Source of the DNA: Capillidium heterosporum
Taxonomy: Eukaryota; Entomophthoromycota; Entomophthoromycetes; Entomophthorales; Capillidiaceae
Assembly (NCBI GenBank): GCA_016630905.1
Contig: WBMQ01000012.1
Span: 1,054,001-1,118,000, forward strand
Direction: 5' to 3'
Length of the DNA stretch: 64,000 nucleotides
Every line of letters begins with the position of its first letter. Within the stretch, counting starts at the first letter, position 1. Shown piece after piece: positions 1 to 10,129 of the stretch. The translations under genes and the position numbers were made by a program. The notes beneath the pieces were generated by a model, which was not told where the DNA came from, ran no database searches, and was given only the letters and a program-made list of their open reading frames with translations.

Positions 1-2
1 CC

Positions 3-1218
3 TCTAACCAGCCTATTGAAATTTTCGACAGCAATACCCAAGCTTATCCATCTGGTCAAGGTTCAGGTAGCTACCTGAATTTTAAGTTGCAAATATTTAA
101 CTTATTTTAGGCCAAAATCCACATACAAGTGAGCCCCCTCTACAGGAACCGTCCAATAGACCTTTTGTTTCAGGGCGGTTGAGTCCACAGATCTTTAGAC
201 CGAGGGACTTTAGTGCAAATGAGCAAATTACTCGAGCGATCCACAACGCCTCACTGGAAAGCGCGCGACGGTACGACCGACCTTTCCAGCTCAGTCGAAG
301 CAACGCCAGACGGCCATCCTGGCTGCGTGAAAGTAAACATAGTCCATATCACCGGCTCGATACGACCAACTGCCTGACTGAGCATTTTTTGAACCATATC
401 GTCGACCCTATACCATGTTCGCCTGATACCTTTAGTTTTCTGGTCCCAGGACGTTCTTTCACTGGCGTACAGACTCAACCTCCGTACTGCTACATCCACA
501 ACCCCGATCCCGAAGCCGACCTAGAGCAGTGGAAAGTCCGAGTGGTAAGTCTACTTTGGAAACGAAACGTTAATATCTGTTAGGTAATCCAAAGCTTCGA
601 TGCCGCCCGAGCTACCTGCACCGGTATAATGGAAGCAATCAACGCCCCATCCAACTCTTCCACCGTCATGACGCTTTGGGATGGTCAAGTAAGTGCATTT
701 GATTTGCTTAAATCTTATTTTATTAGATAATTGACTTCCGTAACCACCACCTCTGGACCCGGGCTTGGGGTGCGACCCACCGTACTGATTTAAACCACTG
801 GAAACGATTCAAACCGTTTATTGAGCTCTGCAGGTTGTACAAGCAAAAATACAGCTTGGGAGAGCGCCGCGACTTCACTTCCACCTTGAATGACATCTAT
901 AGCAAGTACATTTTTATGCGTTGGAAAGGTAAGCTGCTTTGAATAAACCAAGATATTTAATTCCAATCGGTAGAGCGAGCTTTCGCCAACGCCATTGACC
1001 GGGATAGCGGATTGACTATCGCCGGCTTCTACTACATCTCCATCAAGCGATCCAACGGACATATCGAAGGTGACTTTTTTTTAAATGGATTGGGTGTTTA
1101 TGTATTTCTTTTGATAGGGTTCTACTGTGATCCCAAAACGAAGCCGTTCCAAAAATTGGAGTTGAAACCAGTCATCGATGATCAAGGCCTATGTTTCCAG
1201 AGCTTCAGTTTCCATTAG
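3..1218 (+). CDS. GID4: GID4, substrate receptor of the GID/CTLH ubiquitin ligase (5' partial)
   Basis: GID4 proteins recognise N-terminal degrons (Pro/N-degron) for the GID/CTLH E3 ligase, which controls gluconeogenic enzyme turnover in yeast. Exons are 3-66, 111-544, 584-688, 727-928, 974-1069 and 1118-1218, and all phases agree. The beta-barrel domain is clear: GIMEAINAP, TLWDGQIIDFRNHHLWTR, HWKRFKPF, then IFMRWKERAF, LTIAGFYYIS and the closing PFQKLELKP, in the usual family order. The N-terminal 150 or so residues are a low-similarity, Ser/Arg/Pro-rich extension. The reading frame runs off the left edge of the window, so the start codon is not seen. The last donor is GTGACT and the first is GTAGCT, both weaker than the GTAAGT used elsewhere. 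The introns are 38-48 nt. Family identity is very likely; the first intron (67-110) is the least certain part of the model. Confidence 0.9.
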
Positions 1219-1744
1219 TTTTCTACCTTTGGTGGTATAGAAAAGTGAAGGTGTATGTTATCTGTAAGCTGGGAAGAGGTAATTTATGACTGGTCCATAC
1301 CGTTATTTATCTTTTCCTTCAACTCTAGGTCCTTTTCTACTGTCTACAACGATAGATAGCCGCCGACCTTCCAACTTCCAATGCATAGCTCCCCACCTTT
1401 CAATCTTTACCCCAACCAACCTCTACCTCTCTCTTTTGATTATGACAATAAAGTTAACTATTTAACTTTTTGTTTTCAATTACCTCTCAATTTTGAGTAG
1501 GTTGGTTGGGTCTTCGGGTTAAAGTTTGTGGTGGAGCATTAAAATTTATAGTTGAGTGACTGGCCTACTTTGTAGATTTTTCCACCAACTATCGAAGGGA
1601 AGTAGGCCAACTTTAAGTTCGACTTATATAGATTGTACAATAGGATATAAAAATTTTGTCAAGTGCTTATTAAAATAATATATTTTGAAATTTGTTTTCT
1701 TTTCGATTTCTAATAAAGTAGATGTATTGTATCTATATATTTAT
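1219..1744. other. Convergent intergenic region
   Basis: This spacer lies between the 3' ends of GID4 and the minus-strand tRNA-binding gene. It is CT-rich then AT-rich. It holds the 12-nt inverted repeat listed separately; I see no gene. Confidence 0.6.
1411..1510. repeat. 12-nt perfect inverted repeat with 76-nt loop
   Basis: CCCAACCAACCT at 1411-1422 is the exact reverse complement of AGGTTGGTTGGG at 1499-1510. The pair sits between two convergent genes, so it could fold in either 3' UTR. Whether it acts in 3'-end formation is a guess. Confidence 0.6.
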
Positions 1745-2621
1745 TTAACTTACCTGCGCCGAGCAAAGTTCTGATTTTAGGTACTTGCCATTGACTTTAG
1801 CTATCAGTTCCACTCCTTTAAAACTGAAAGTCAAATGGCCCATTAAATTGGTCTTCAAATTTGGTTGGATCTTCTGCCACCTTTTACTCGATATCACTTT
1901 ATCCTCAACTATAGATTTTGCATTTATTTTAGTGTCCTATTATTGGTAAAGTAATTGTTACCTAATGTTTCTAAACCTTCGAAAGTTACATCTTGTCCGG
2001 GTTCTGTTTCAACTTTGGCTTCTACCAACTTGACTAAAGTTTGGCTGACTTCGGTTGGAGTTGATGGTGGGGTTGAAATTTGACTGGCTGCTAAAACCAT
2101 ACCTTCTGATAACACATTTTTCAATCTAGTATTACAAATAAAACTTGGTAAAGCTTTGGAATGGAATAAAAATTTACTTGATAGGTTTTAAATTGGTAGC
2201 TACTACTACCTTCTTACCCTAAGCATATACTATATTAAATATAAGAATTGTTATTGATTTACCAAAAGTTGCTGAGGCAGGTAGTAATCAACTAAACCAG
2301 ATACAATAACCCTATCTAAAGTACCAAAGTTGATGTTTTGGATGTAAAGTTTGCTAGCTTCCTTGTGGGTATCGACTTGAACTATCTGCCCGACTTTTAA
2401 TTTCAACTCTGACAATATCTGTAGTTTGATAGTGAGATCCTTCAAGTCGTTGGCTTCCAAATCCAAATCTTTGAGCACTATTGTTTGAAAACAAAGTTAG
2501 TAAAGATGTAGTTTATAACTTATATAAAGTTACAGTTGGTATTGATGCTATAGTTTTTAATAGTTGTACGGTGGAACTTTGGGATAGTAGTTGGGTTGAT
2601 AAGGCGTCGTAACTTGAACAT
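1745..2621 (-). CDS. tRNA-binding (EMAPII/Arc1 C-terminal-like) protein with mitochondrial presequence
   Basis: Exons (minus strand) are 2621-2534, 2477-2263, 2218-2178, 2125-1962 and 1908-1745. The product is about 210 residues. Residues 1-29 (MFKLRRLINPTTIPKFHRTT...) are basic, without acidic residues, and look like a mitochondrial targeting sequence. The rest is one tRNA-binding OB-fold: LKVGQIVQVDTHKEASKLYIQ, VIVSGLVDYYLPQ, KKVVVATNLKPIK, LSEGMVLAAS, then WQKIQPNL. This is the module found at the end of ARC1, EMAPII/AIMP1 and bacterial MetRS. Two introns fall at the same positions and phases as in ARC1 at 54.7-56.1 kb of this window, so it is probably an ARC1 duplicate re-targeted to mitochondria. 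Intron 1 has a TACTAAC box. The final CAG|GTAAGT could be a further donor, which would replace the last two residues; that is unresolved. Confidence 0.8.
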
Positions 2622-2956
2622 GGTAGTTACGATTTATTGAGTGTAAAAGTGACAAGGACTGAAAATTTGTTGCTTCTTTGAGGAAAGAGCTGAAATTGAA
2701 TGTAGGGCAAAAGTAGGTTGAGGATTGCCAAATTAATTACATTGTAGCTAAAGCTGAGCTTTATGATATGTGCAATTGATTTGGAAATTCGTCCTTTTGA
2801 AGCTAGCTCTATTTCGTATAGAACTTGAAGTGCTCGCTATGTATTCTTTAATTGAAATAAAGGTAATTTAAAATTGTAAGCTATAGCTGTAAAATATAGG
2901 AAACAGCTCGTATTAGGAATAAATATTTATTAATGCTAGTACAAGGAGAACCGAGT
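2622..2956. other. Intergenic spacer
   Basis: AT-rich 335 bp between two minus-strand genes. I see nothing in it beyond the likely 5' region of the tRNA-binding gene and the 3' region of the Lys/His-rich gene. Confidence 0.5.
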
Positions 2957-3589
2957 TTAGTAGTCGTAGTCACCGTGGTGTCCGTGACCGTAGTGGTCGT
3001 GACCGTGACCGTGGTAATTGTCGTGGTGTCCGTGACCATGGCCGTAGTGGTCGTGACCGTAGTCATCGTGGTCGTGGCCGTAACCGTGTCTACCGTGCTT
3101 GCCATGCTTGCCGTACTTTCCGTGGTGACCACCGTAGTTGTCATCATCATCATCGTACTTGTCATCTTTGTCGTACTTGTCTTTACCATACTTGTCATCC
3201 TTCTTATCGTCTTTCTTGTCATCCTTCTTGTCATCCTTCTTATCGTCCTTCTTGTCATCCTTCTTGTCATCCTTCTTATCGTCCTTCTTCTCTTCCTCCT
3301 TGGGCTTTTCCTCTTCCTTGGGCTTCTCCTCTTCCTTAGGTTTCTCCTCCTCCTTAGGCTTTTCCTCCTTGGGCTTGTCTTCCTTAGGCTTATCTTCCTT
3401 GGGCTTGTCCTCCTTAGGCTTTTCCTCTTTGGCAGCATCAGCGGGTCTAGAGTTGCCCAAGAGACCACCCAACAAATCGCCAACGACTGGCAAGCCACCG
3501 GAAGGCTTCTTGGCGACGGCGGGGGAGGTAGCGGCTACCGAAGCGACGGCTAAAGTGGTGAGGAATACTACGTTTTTGAAGTGAACCAT
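2957..3589 (-). CDS. Small secreted protein with KPKE, KKDD and Gly-His-Asp repeat blocks
   Basis: Intronless frame of 210 residues. Residues 1 to about 20 form a signal peptide (MVHFKNVVFLTTLAVASVAA). A short hydrophobic, Gly/Leu-rich segment follows (GGLPVVGDLLGGLLGN). Then come three low-complexity blocks: about ten KPKE(D/E) units, eight KKDD units encoded by near-identical 12-nt repeats, and a C-terminal Gly/His/Asp/Tyr block with many GHDH, GHGH and HHG motifs plus a run of five Asp. I recognise no catalytic domain. The alternating charged blocks and His/Asp-rich tail suggest a disordered extracellular or wall protein able to bind divalent metals; that function is inference only. A TATA-like box lies about 90 bp upstream. 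The other long frames over this locus are shadows of the repeats. Repeat number may be polymorphic or mis-assembled. Confidence 0.8.
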   Translation of the reverse strand: MVHFKNVVFLTTLAVASVAATSPAVAKKPSGGLPVVGDLLGGLLGNSRPADAAKEEKPKEDKPKEDKPKEDKPKEEKPKEEEKPKEEEKPKEEEKPKEEEKKDDKKDDKKDDKKDDKKDDKKDDKKDDKKDDKYGKDKYDKDDKYDDDDDNYGGHHGKYGKHGKHGRHGYGHDHDDYGHDHYGHGHGHHDNYHGHGHDHYGHGHHGDYDY

Positions 3590-3677
3590 TGTAAGATGCT
3601 GTTTCTAAGTTTCTAAAGTTGAGATGCTAAGGCTTTCTACTGAAGTTTGATACTACTCTTTGGTGGCAATTCGGGCC

Positions 3678-3686
3678 AATATATAC
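3678..3686 (-). promoter_or_regulatory. TATA-like box upstream of the secreted Lys/His-rich gene
   Basis: Read on the minus strand the sequence is GTATATATTG, about 90-100 bp before the ATG at 3589. Similar AT runs are common in this window, so position is the only support. Confidence 0.35.
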
Positions 3687-4221
3687 TTTGAAATTGTTGA
3701 CCATGTGGTTATTCCCCGGAGTATGGATCGCCTTGAAATACCATGTGTTAGTGCCCAGTCTAATTAACCACTATCTTTGCAGTAGGTTGAAACGTTTTCT
3801 TGAGCTTGTTTCTACGACTAACTTTAGTCCAACGAAATTAACGGTTGGCTGTTGATTGATTAAAATTGCGGTCGATAGGGTAGCAGCTGTAGCTTCGATG
3901 TTTAATTCCCTGTTATAGCAGTTGTTGCAAACATTGGAATTAAACTGTATATATCGGCTCATAATTTAGCACTACTTTCCCCACAGCACAAATTTTAGTC
4001 TGAAAAGCTGATTGACCCAGCCTTGCCCCAGCTTTATCGATTTAAAACGAAATTGCATCGTGAATTGATACACTATAGCTTTGAAGAATAAGATTGGTAT
4101 ACTTTATTACTTTGTAAAGTGAAATACAATGTAATGCCATTCAGGTTTTTTGAAAACTTGGTGTAGTATTGATAGTTAAACTATAGCTTGCTAATTATTA
4201 AAACTGTACTTTATAGTGGCT

Positions 4222-4527
4222 TTACAGCGGCGAACTGCAATATAAAAGGTATAAGTGCTTGGACCCAGCTATTAAAAGTTGGAAATGCCACGCAAAGGGG
4301 TTGATGCTAGATGCTATTAAAGCTGGTGAAGGTGAGATGAATTGATTACTAATTGCTTCAAAGTGGAGCATAGTTGAAAACTCGTTGAATTTGTCAGAGG
4401 TATTAACCTTGTAGAAATATAGGTTGGCACTTTTTGTCGTATACCCGACTAAAGTTCGATTGGATTGAATTGCTATACAGCCACCTTCATCGTAGATACC
4501 CAAAGACAAGAAGCCATGAAATTCCAA
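4222..4527 (-). pseudogene. Possible remnant of a beta-propeller-type gene
   Basis: A 101-codon open frame without an ATG (it begins at TTG after an in-frame stop) encodes GGCIAIQSNRTLVGYTT and NLYFYKV, a spacing that loosely recalls a WD40 blade. It ends at a normal stop and has no partner exons that I could join. It may be a decayed gene fragment or simply a chance frame in AT-rich DNA. Confidence 0.2.
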
Positions 4528-4876
4528 AACTCACATTAACTAAAAAGGAAATTATGAGACTACAGTTAATTCAGAATTTCGATTCCTCCTTTTCTATTTT
4601 ATGCTTTCAGCTTGAAACATAAAGTCGAAATCCAGTACTTCTTCCTAATGGGTGTATCTAGCTATAGCCAATTATACACAGCTATTCTTGAACCTCCTTA
4701 AACCTTCCTTCAATTCACCCTAAAGCAAGCCTTTGCCTTCAGAAATCTGAAATTGAAATTTTAAAAACCACTTACCAAACTCAAGTTGCTATTTATTCCA
4801 GCTTCATCTTACTATGCCAAGCTTCTACAATTCCATCACCCTATAGACAGCTCAAGGCCGACTTCAACAAACCAAA

Positions 4877-6640
4877 ATGGTAGATAGAAAGCCTAATACC
4901 TTCAAAGGCAATGTCTCACTCTATAACTGCGATCGATGCGCACTTTACCGATCTAAATGCGATAAAGCTCTACCAACTTGTGGTAGGTGTAAAGCAAGGT
5001 CAGTAGAATGTACTTTGAACCGAGTGCTCAAGAACAAGAGACACCTCAAGCCAGGTGATGGTGAAGGTCAGAATAAATTTATGCTTAGGGACTTTAAAGC
5101 TAAGAAGGGCTTCAGCTTTGTCGACGTAGATATCTTTAGTGGGGGAGTGGCGAAGATAGATAACCACTGTAAGGATAATAACGATGGAAAGCTTCAAATA
5201 TTCGATATCAACCGGTATATCAATTCAGCGTCGAGTGTACACAACTTGAACAAGGCCGTTTTCAAAAGGATTGGCAGCATGACCTTGACTTACAACTTAC
5301 ACTCCTTGGTAAGTCACTCCAAGAAAACTGAATTGAAGATAGTTATCCCATCTTTTATCGATATTTACGAACCACTGAACTTCCTTCTATCGGGAACCGT
5401 TACATTCCCATCCTATAAAGACGAGGTCAAGGTATCTTTAAGTGATTTCCTTAACGTCCTGAGTAGGAGTTTCCAAGCTTACTTTGATAATGAAAACCCA
5501 ATATTTATGTTATTCGATAAGGAGACATTTTTTTCAAAGCCTAGGTCCGGTTTTTTAATGTACGCCATCGCGTTAAGTGGTATAAAGCATATACAGCAAA
5601 CTAAAGTTGTATCTCAAATCGCATCCCTGTTCGAATTTAGGCTGTTCAAGTGCTATGTCCGATGCTATACTAGACCATGCGTCGACACCTTACAAGCTTT
5701 ACTAATCACGTTAGTGAGTCTCAAAGGGGTAAAATGGGTCCAACTTGGTAATTATATGTTTAACGGTTACATCAACAGTTTAGCTAGTCTTCTTGGACTA
5801 CATCTACTCCAAAACGAAACCCCCAACAACTCATGGTCGACCAACAAGATGGAGAAGTGGCTGACCTACAGCGCAATAATTCGAGTCAATTCCTTAGCTG
5901 GTTGGGTATACTTATCCAGTACCTGTTCCATAATTGATGAATGTGCAGGTACATCCAACTATGATCTCAATACTTCCCTACAGCAGCTAGTTACGCACAA
6001 GTATGCCCCGAGCATGATGCTATCCAGCTTCTTCATCCACACTGGTTTGGACTTCAAAGCCATCTCAATAGCCCAACAAACGATAATAAGTAAAAGGTTT
6101 GTCGAAGCAGACATCGTACCTATCGTCAACAATGTAGTTCTCTCTTTAGAGTCCAAGTCATCTATTATTCAAAAGTACTTTAGAAAACTCAAGAAGTTAG
6201 AGCAAGGTAGAAGATATGCGTACAGTTTAGAATGCTACACCAACATGCTCACCTTTTTTACCAACATTTTCATCTGTAGGGCTTACTCTCTACCGGTTCA
6301 TTTCGGTATCCCTAAGGATACTACTAAGATACCAGCCTCAGTTCAAAAGATGCTGCCCAAATCCCTACAGGCGATTCTAATTCTATGTCAGTGCAGCTTG
6401 AGTCTACCCAGAAGTAGTTTTTTGCAGAGCTATACATCCATGTTGTGTAACGTATTCCTATGTGTGCTGTTGCAGCAGGATTACTGCCCTAAGGAACTTA
6501 CTCTGCAGTCGGCTGTCGTCTTGGCCAACCGTAGGTTCGAGGATTTTGAAAGCTCGGGTATCAACTCCAAAACCTCCTTCGTCAACTTGATGGTCGTCGA
6601 TAAGCTGTTCAACTTGAATTTGGTGGACAATGGTTGTTGA
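4877..6640 (+). CDS. Zn2Cys6 (Gal4-type) transcription factor
   Basis: Single-exon frame of 587 residues. The binuclear zinc cluster is at the N-terminus: Cys18, 21, 28, 35, 38 and 45 in the spacing C-x2-C-x6-C-x6-C-x2-C-x6-C, followed by a basic stretch (KNKRHLK). This is the fungal-specific nuclear DNA-binding fold. The remaining 500 residues are helical and Leu/Ser/Ile-rich, as in the regulatory middle region of this family, but I see no motif that identifies a named regulator or ligand. It is one of the few intronless genes here. The next gene (PUS7) is 614 bp downstream on the same strand and functionally unrelated, so the target pathway cannot be read from context. The ATG at 4877 is the first in frame and puts the zinc cluster at the usual distance from the N-terminus. 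Confidence 0.92.
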   Translation: MVDRKPNTFKGNVSLYNCDRCALYRSKCDKALPTCGRCKARSVECTLNRVLKNKRHLKPGDGEGQNKFMLRDFKAKKGFSFVDVDIFSGGVAKIDNHCKDNNDGKLQIFDINRYINSASSVHNLNKAVFKRIGSMTLTYNLHSLVSHSKKTELKIVIPSFIDIYEPLNFLLSGTVTFPSYKDEVKVSLSDFLNVLSRSFQAYFDNENPIFMLFDKETFFSKPRSGFLMYAIALSGIKHIQQTKVVSQIASLFEFRLFKCYVRCYTRPCVDTLQALLITLVSLKGVKWVQLGNYMFNGYINSLASLLGLHLLQNETPNNSWSTNKMEKWLTYSAIIRVNSLAGWVYLSSTCSIIDECAGTSNYDLNTSLQQLVTHKYAPSMMLSSFFIHTGLDFKAISIAQQTIISKRFVEADIVPIVNNVVLSLESKSSIIQKYFRKLKKLEQGRRYAYSLECYTNMLTFFTNIFICRAYSLPVHFGIPKDTTKIPASVQKMLPKSLQAILILCQCSLSLPRSSFLQSYTSMLCNVFLCVLLQQDYCPKELTLQSAVVLANRRFEDFESSGINSKTSFVNLMVVDKLFNLNLVDNGC

Positions 6641-7254
6641 GTTTAGTTGTTTATCAATGGTGATGGCGAGTAAGATGGTAGAAAGTTGTTCCATAAAGCT
6701 TCGAGATTGCGGAATTGATTTTCATGGGGGTTGATGAGGATAGACTGGGTGGATTATCAAGCTTTTCAAGTAGTCCAAGTAAAAGTATTGCAAGGATCAA
6801 TGACAGTAGATTATGTTGAGTAAAATAAGCTTTGCAATGTAGTGTAGCCAGTATTTTATTATATATATATTGGTCCTTCGCTGATGTATTGATGTTTATC
6901 AATTTGAAATAAATTTTTATGCAACTGCCTTCACTATAATCCATCTCAAAGTGTATATAGGATGGTTATACATCCCTATACTGCTCATCAAAAAAACCTG
7001 GATATAGCTCTGGCTTCACATACATTTTAAATAAATACAAGTATCTTCTTTATTGTATATCATATGGTATGAATTTACCTACTAAATAGCTGTAAAGATT
7101 TGGTTCAAGATCAGTACCATCGAATTACTATTATCAAAGGTGTATATTCCTTGTCCATCATTTGTAAAATATTTAAACTTTGAAGTCAGATTGGAATTTA
7201 TGTCAAAAATGGAAAATATAAAAAGTTTGTTTTCTCTTTCGTCAAAATTTTGAG
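6641..7254. other. Intergenic spacer upstream of PUS7
   Basis: 614 bp, AT-rich, with short TATATATAT runs around 6860. No RNA gene or ORF that I would support. Confidence 0.5.
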
Positions 7255-9329
7255 ATGTCTGTTGAATCTATTGAAGCTACCAGTTTGAACATCAAAGACC
7301 ATAAGCTCATGGTAGAGCCGGAGATGAAGAAGGCCAAGGTGGTGACTAAGAAATCTAGGGAGGAACAAGTCGGCATATTGGAGTACCTACAACCTGAGAT
7401 TAAAGGTTTTGGAGGAGAAATTAAGTCAAGGTATTTAGTATAAGAATAAATTAGTTTTGACAGTTCATTTAGGTTCAAAGATTTCTTAGTCAATGAAATT
7501 GACCTGGATGGTAATGTTTTACACCTGGAGTCTAACGAAAGCATCAATAAGGAGCGAAGAGTTAAACCAGATATTGAACAAGTAATTTGGATATACTGTA
7601 CATACTAAAACCATTCCTCTTCCTTTTTTCAGCCACAAAGCATTGCTATTGAGAAACCTAAAGTTGAGAAGCCAAACGACGAATTTTACACCGGATTATC
7701 CAACCTCATTGCAGATTTTAAAGTAGATATATCAAGCTTAAACGAGGAATTGGCTAAATTGAGAGAAGTAATCGATTCTGAAAGTAAGCAAGGGTACACT
7801 TTAAATATTGTTATCGACGATAAAGCCAGCCGCACTTCAATTCACCAATATATACGTGCCCACAGCTCCGGCCACGTTGAAACCAAAGCTACTGAAGACA
7901 ACAAGATCCACTTCACCTACAAGAAAAAGGCAGTCCAAATGAATCGCTCAAGGAAGGATGCTCAAGAAGCCGATCGATATTGCCACTTTAACCTATATAA
8001 GGAGAACCAGGATACCATGAAATTACTAAGTAGTTTGGCCAGCATACTGAAGGTAGCTCCCAAGAACTTTCAATTCGTAGGAACCAAAGATAAACGTGGA
8101 GTTACCGTACAACGAGTATCTGTCTTCAATGTCAACGAGAATCGACTCAAGGGGATCAATCGTAGGCTTCGTGGTGCATCCATGTCTTCATTCAGGTATC
8201 TATTTATCAAGTCGTTTTTTAAGTTTTGAACTGTAGTATGCATAAGGAGCAGCTCAACTTAGGTGAACTATCGGGAAATCAGTTTACAATAGCAATTCGA
8301 GACCTTACCCTTGATGCTAATGGCGAATACACTTTAAAAAACGTTCAGAGTTCAATCGAAGCTGACCTAAACACGTTTAATGCGAACGGTGCCCAGTTTT
8401 TGAACTACTTTGGCCTACAGCGTTTTGGCACCTCGGGAATCTCAAGCCACCTGCTAGGGCAGCTTCTCTTGAACTCTGAGTTCAATACATTTGTCGACAC
8501 TCTTTTGGGTGCTCAACCAACTGATCCACCCGAGCTGGTAGCTCTCAAAGAGAAGTACAGTCAGAATCAGGACGCCAAGACCTTTCTCAGCAAATTGCCC
8601 TACTACCATACCGCCGAACGGGCTATACTATCAGCCTTTGCCGACAACATCAACAAGACAAATGCCCTAGGTGCCATCCTCCGTATTCCGAGAACTCTCT
8701 TACTCATGTACTTGCATGCCTACCAAAGTTACATCTTCAACCAGGTGTTATCCATCCGTATCAAGGCCTATGGGGCTTCGGTCATCGTCGGTGATCTCGT
8801 CAAATTGGATGACGGCTCCGTCAAAGTAGTCGAATCCGAAGAGGAGACGGTAAAATATACGATCCAGCAGGTCGTACTTCCTCTGCCTGGGCACCAGATC
8901 ATCTACCCTGATTACCAGCAGGAGAAGTTAAAAGATATATACACCAAGCTGATGGCGGAGCAGAAGCTCGACCCCAACGATATGGTACGCAAGGTTAAGG
9001 AACTATCCCTCAATGGAGATTACCGTTATATAGTTGAACAGGCTAAGAATCTCAGCTGGTAATTTTATACTTTTCCTATTATTTTAATTGCAGCTTTTAG
9101 GGAATTTATCCAGTACGAAGATAAGATTCAGGATCTGACATTGACCGATTTGGATCGCATTAACAACATACCGAAGGTGCAGTCGAATCCAGGTAACTAT
9201 TTTTATATGGTGGGTAGCTAATTAAGATTTTTAGATGGAACTAGATTAGCACTACTCGTCACCTTCAAGCTTAAAGCTTCGACGTACGCTACCATGCTGT
9301 TGAAACAGCTTATGAAAAGCAGCAATTAG
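7255..9329 (+). CDS. PUS7: tRNA/mRNA pseudouridine synthase Pus7 (TruD family)
   Basis: Pus7 converts uridine to pseudouridine in tRNA, U2 snRNA and mRNA. Exons are 7255-7430, 7473-7581, 7633-8195, 8237-9058, 9101-9192 and 9235-9329, giving 618 residues; the S. cerevisiae protein is somewhat longer. The N-terminal TruD signature GFGGEIKSRFKDFLVNEID spans intron 1. The catalytic-loop motif FVGTKDKRGVTVQR lies near residue 245 and contains the active-site Asp of the family. Further conserved blocks are LGELSGNQFTIAIRD, FLNYFGLQRFG and PRTLLLMYLHAYQSYIFN, plus the C-terminal STYATMLLKQ. Intron 2 carries a branch-like ACTAAAAC. In intron 4 the nearer CAG gives a stop, so the acceptor must be the TTTTAG ten bases later; intron 4 therefore has two AGs only one of which is productive. 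Confidence 0.95.
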
Positions 9330-10129
9330 AGTATAGATCTTTTGATACAATTTACATAGGTAAGTTGATGATAATAGTTTTTGCTTTAGCCAGGATATAT
9401 AAATAAATCATAGAGACACCTGTTAGGACTTTAAATGATATGGTACCTGCTGCTTCCTCTACTTATGTTTATAGTGACAGTTTGTTGATTTTACTTACAT
9501 GATGCTTGTATAATAAATATGAATAGATAAATTATTACTTGCCATTCCTTTATTAATTAAAAGTGAATTCATTACCTTCATTAGTTCAAAACTTATATCT
9601 ACGGTTATTTATTTATTGGATACTAAAGTCTAATCAGGTTTGCATATATATGGCTATATAGCCCATTAATTATAACAAGCTAACTGCAAATATAATGCTT
9701 ATAAGGATGTCTAAGACCTTTAGCTTGAAAACATAGTTGTCAAATATTCGCTTAGTTTAGATAAAGGATTTCAAGTACAGATGCAAAGTAGGTAAAGACT
9801 TATGCCGTGTCACGTTGCAAAGGGATATCTGTATAAATTTTTCAGATCCAACTGATAGCCTATCCAATCCCCTATAAGATTGCGTCTTCGTACAGTTCGC
9901 CAGCTGAAATATGAAATTATTGCTGGAATTACGCAAAGGATCCACCTTTTGAGTTCATTCTATCCAAACAGAAAATAGGTTTAGTAATTTTAGAAATGAG
10001 AATGATGCAACCAAGGCTAAAATTATGTAAGGACCATACCCACCATGATTGGCCCAGCCTAATAACTTGAACAGAAGCAAATTTTTTAAAGTTTCTCAGG
10101 CTTTTATAATTATAACCGACAGTGAAGAA
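9330..10129. other. Intergenic spacer with a tiny uORF
   Basis: 800 bp of AT-rich DNA. A five-codon ATG-to-TAA frame lies at 10045-10062, about 70 bp before the SR-protein start. It may be translated in the SR mRNA leader, but no transcript start is visible. Nothing else seen. Confidence 0.4.

Larger units (their letters stand above)
3590..4876. other. Intergenic region with one weak minus-strand ORF
   Basis: It separates the secreted-protein gene from the divergently transcribed Zn2Cys6 factor. The only content I can point to is the TATA-like box and the low-confidence ORF at 4222-4527. Confidence 0.5.

Noticed and set aside
2881-3584. Several long frames on both strands over the Lys/Asp/His-rich gene
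   Set aside because: They are alternative-frame translations of simple repeats (runs of Ser, Leu, Val or Thr); only the minus frame 2957-3589 has a signal peptide and sensible blocks.
5441-5470. CCTTAAC in the Zn2Cys6 gene and on the minus strand at 43761
   Set aside because: Both are within uninterrupted coding sequence with no matching 5' site.
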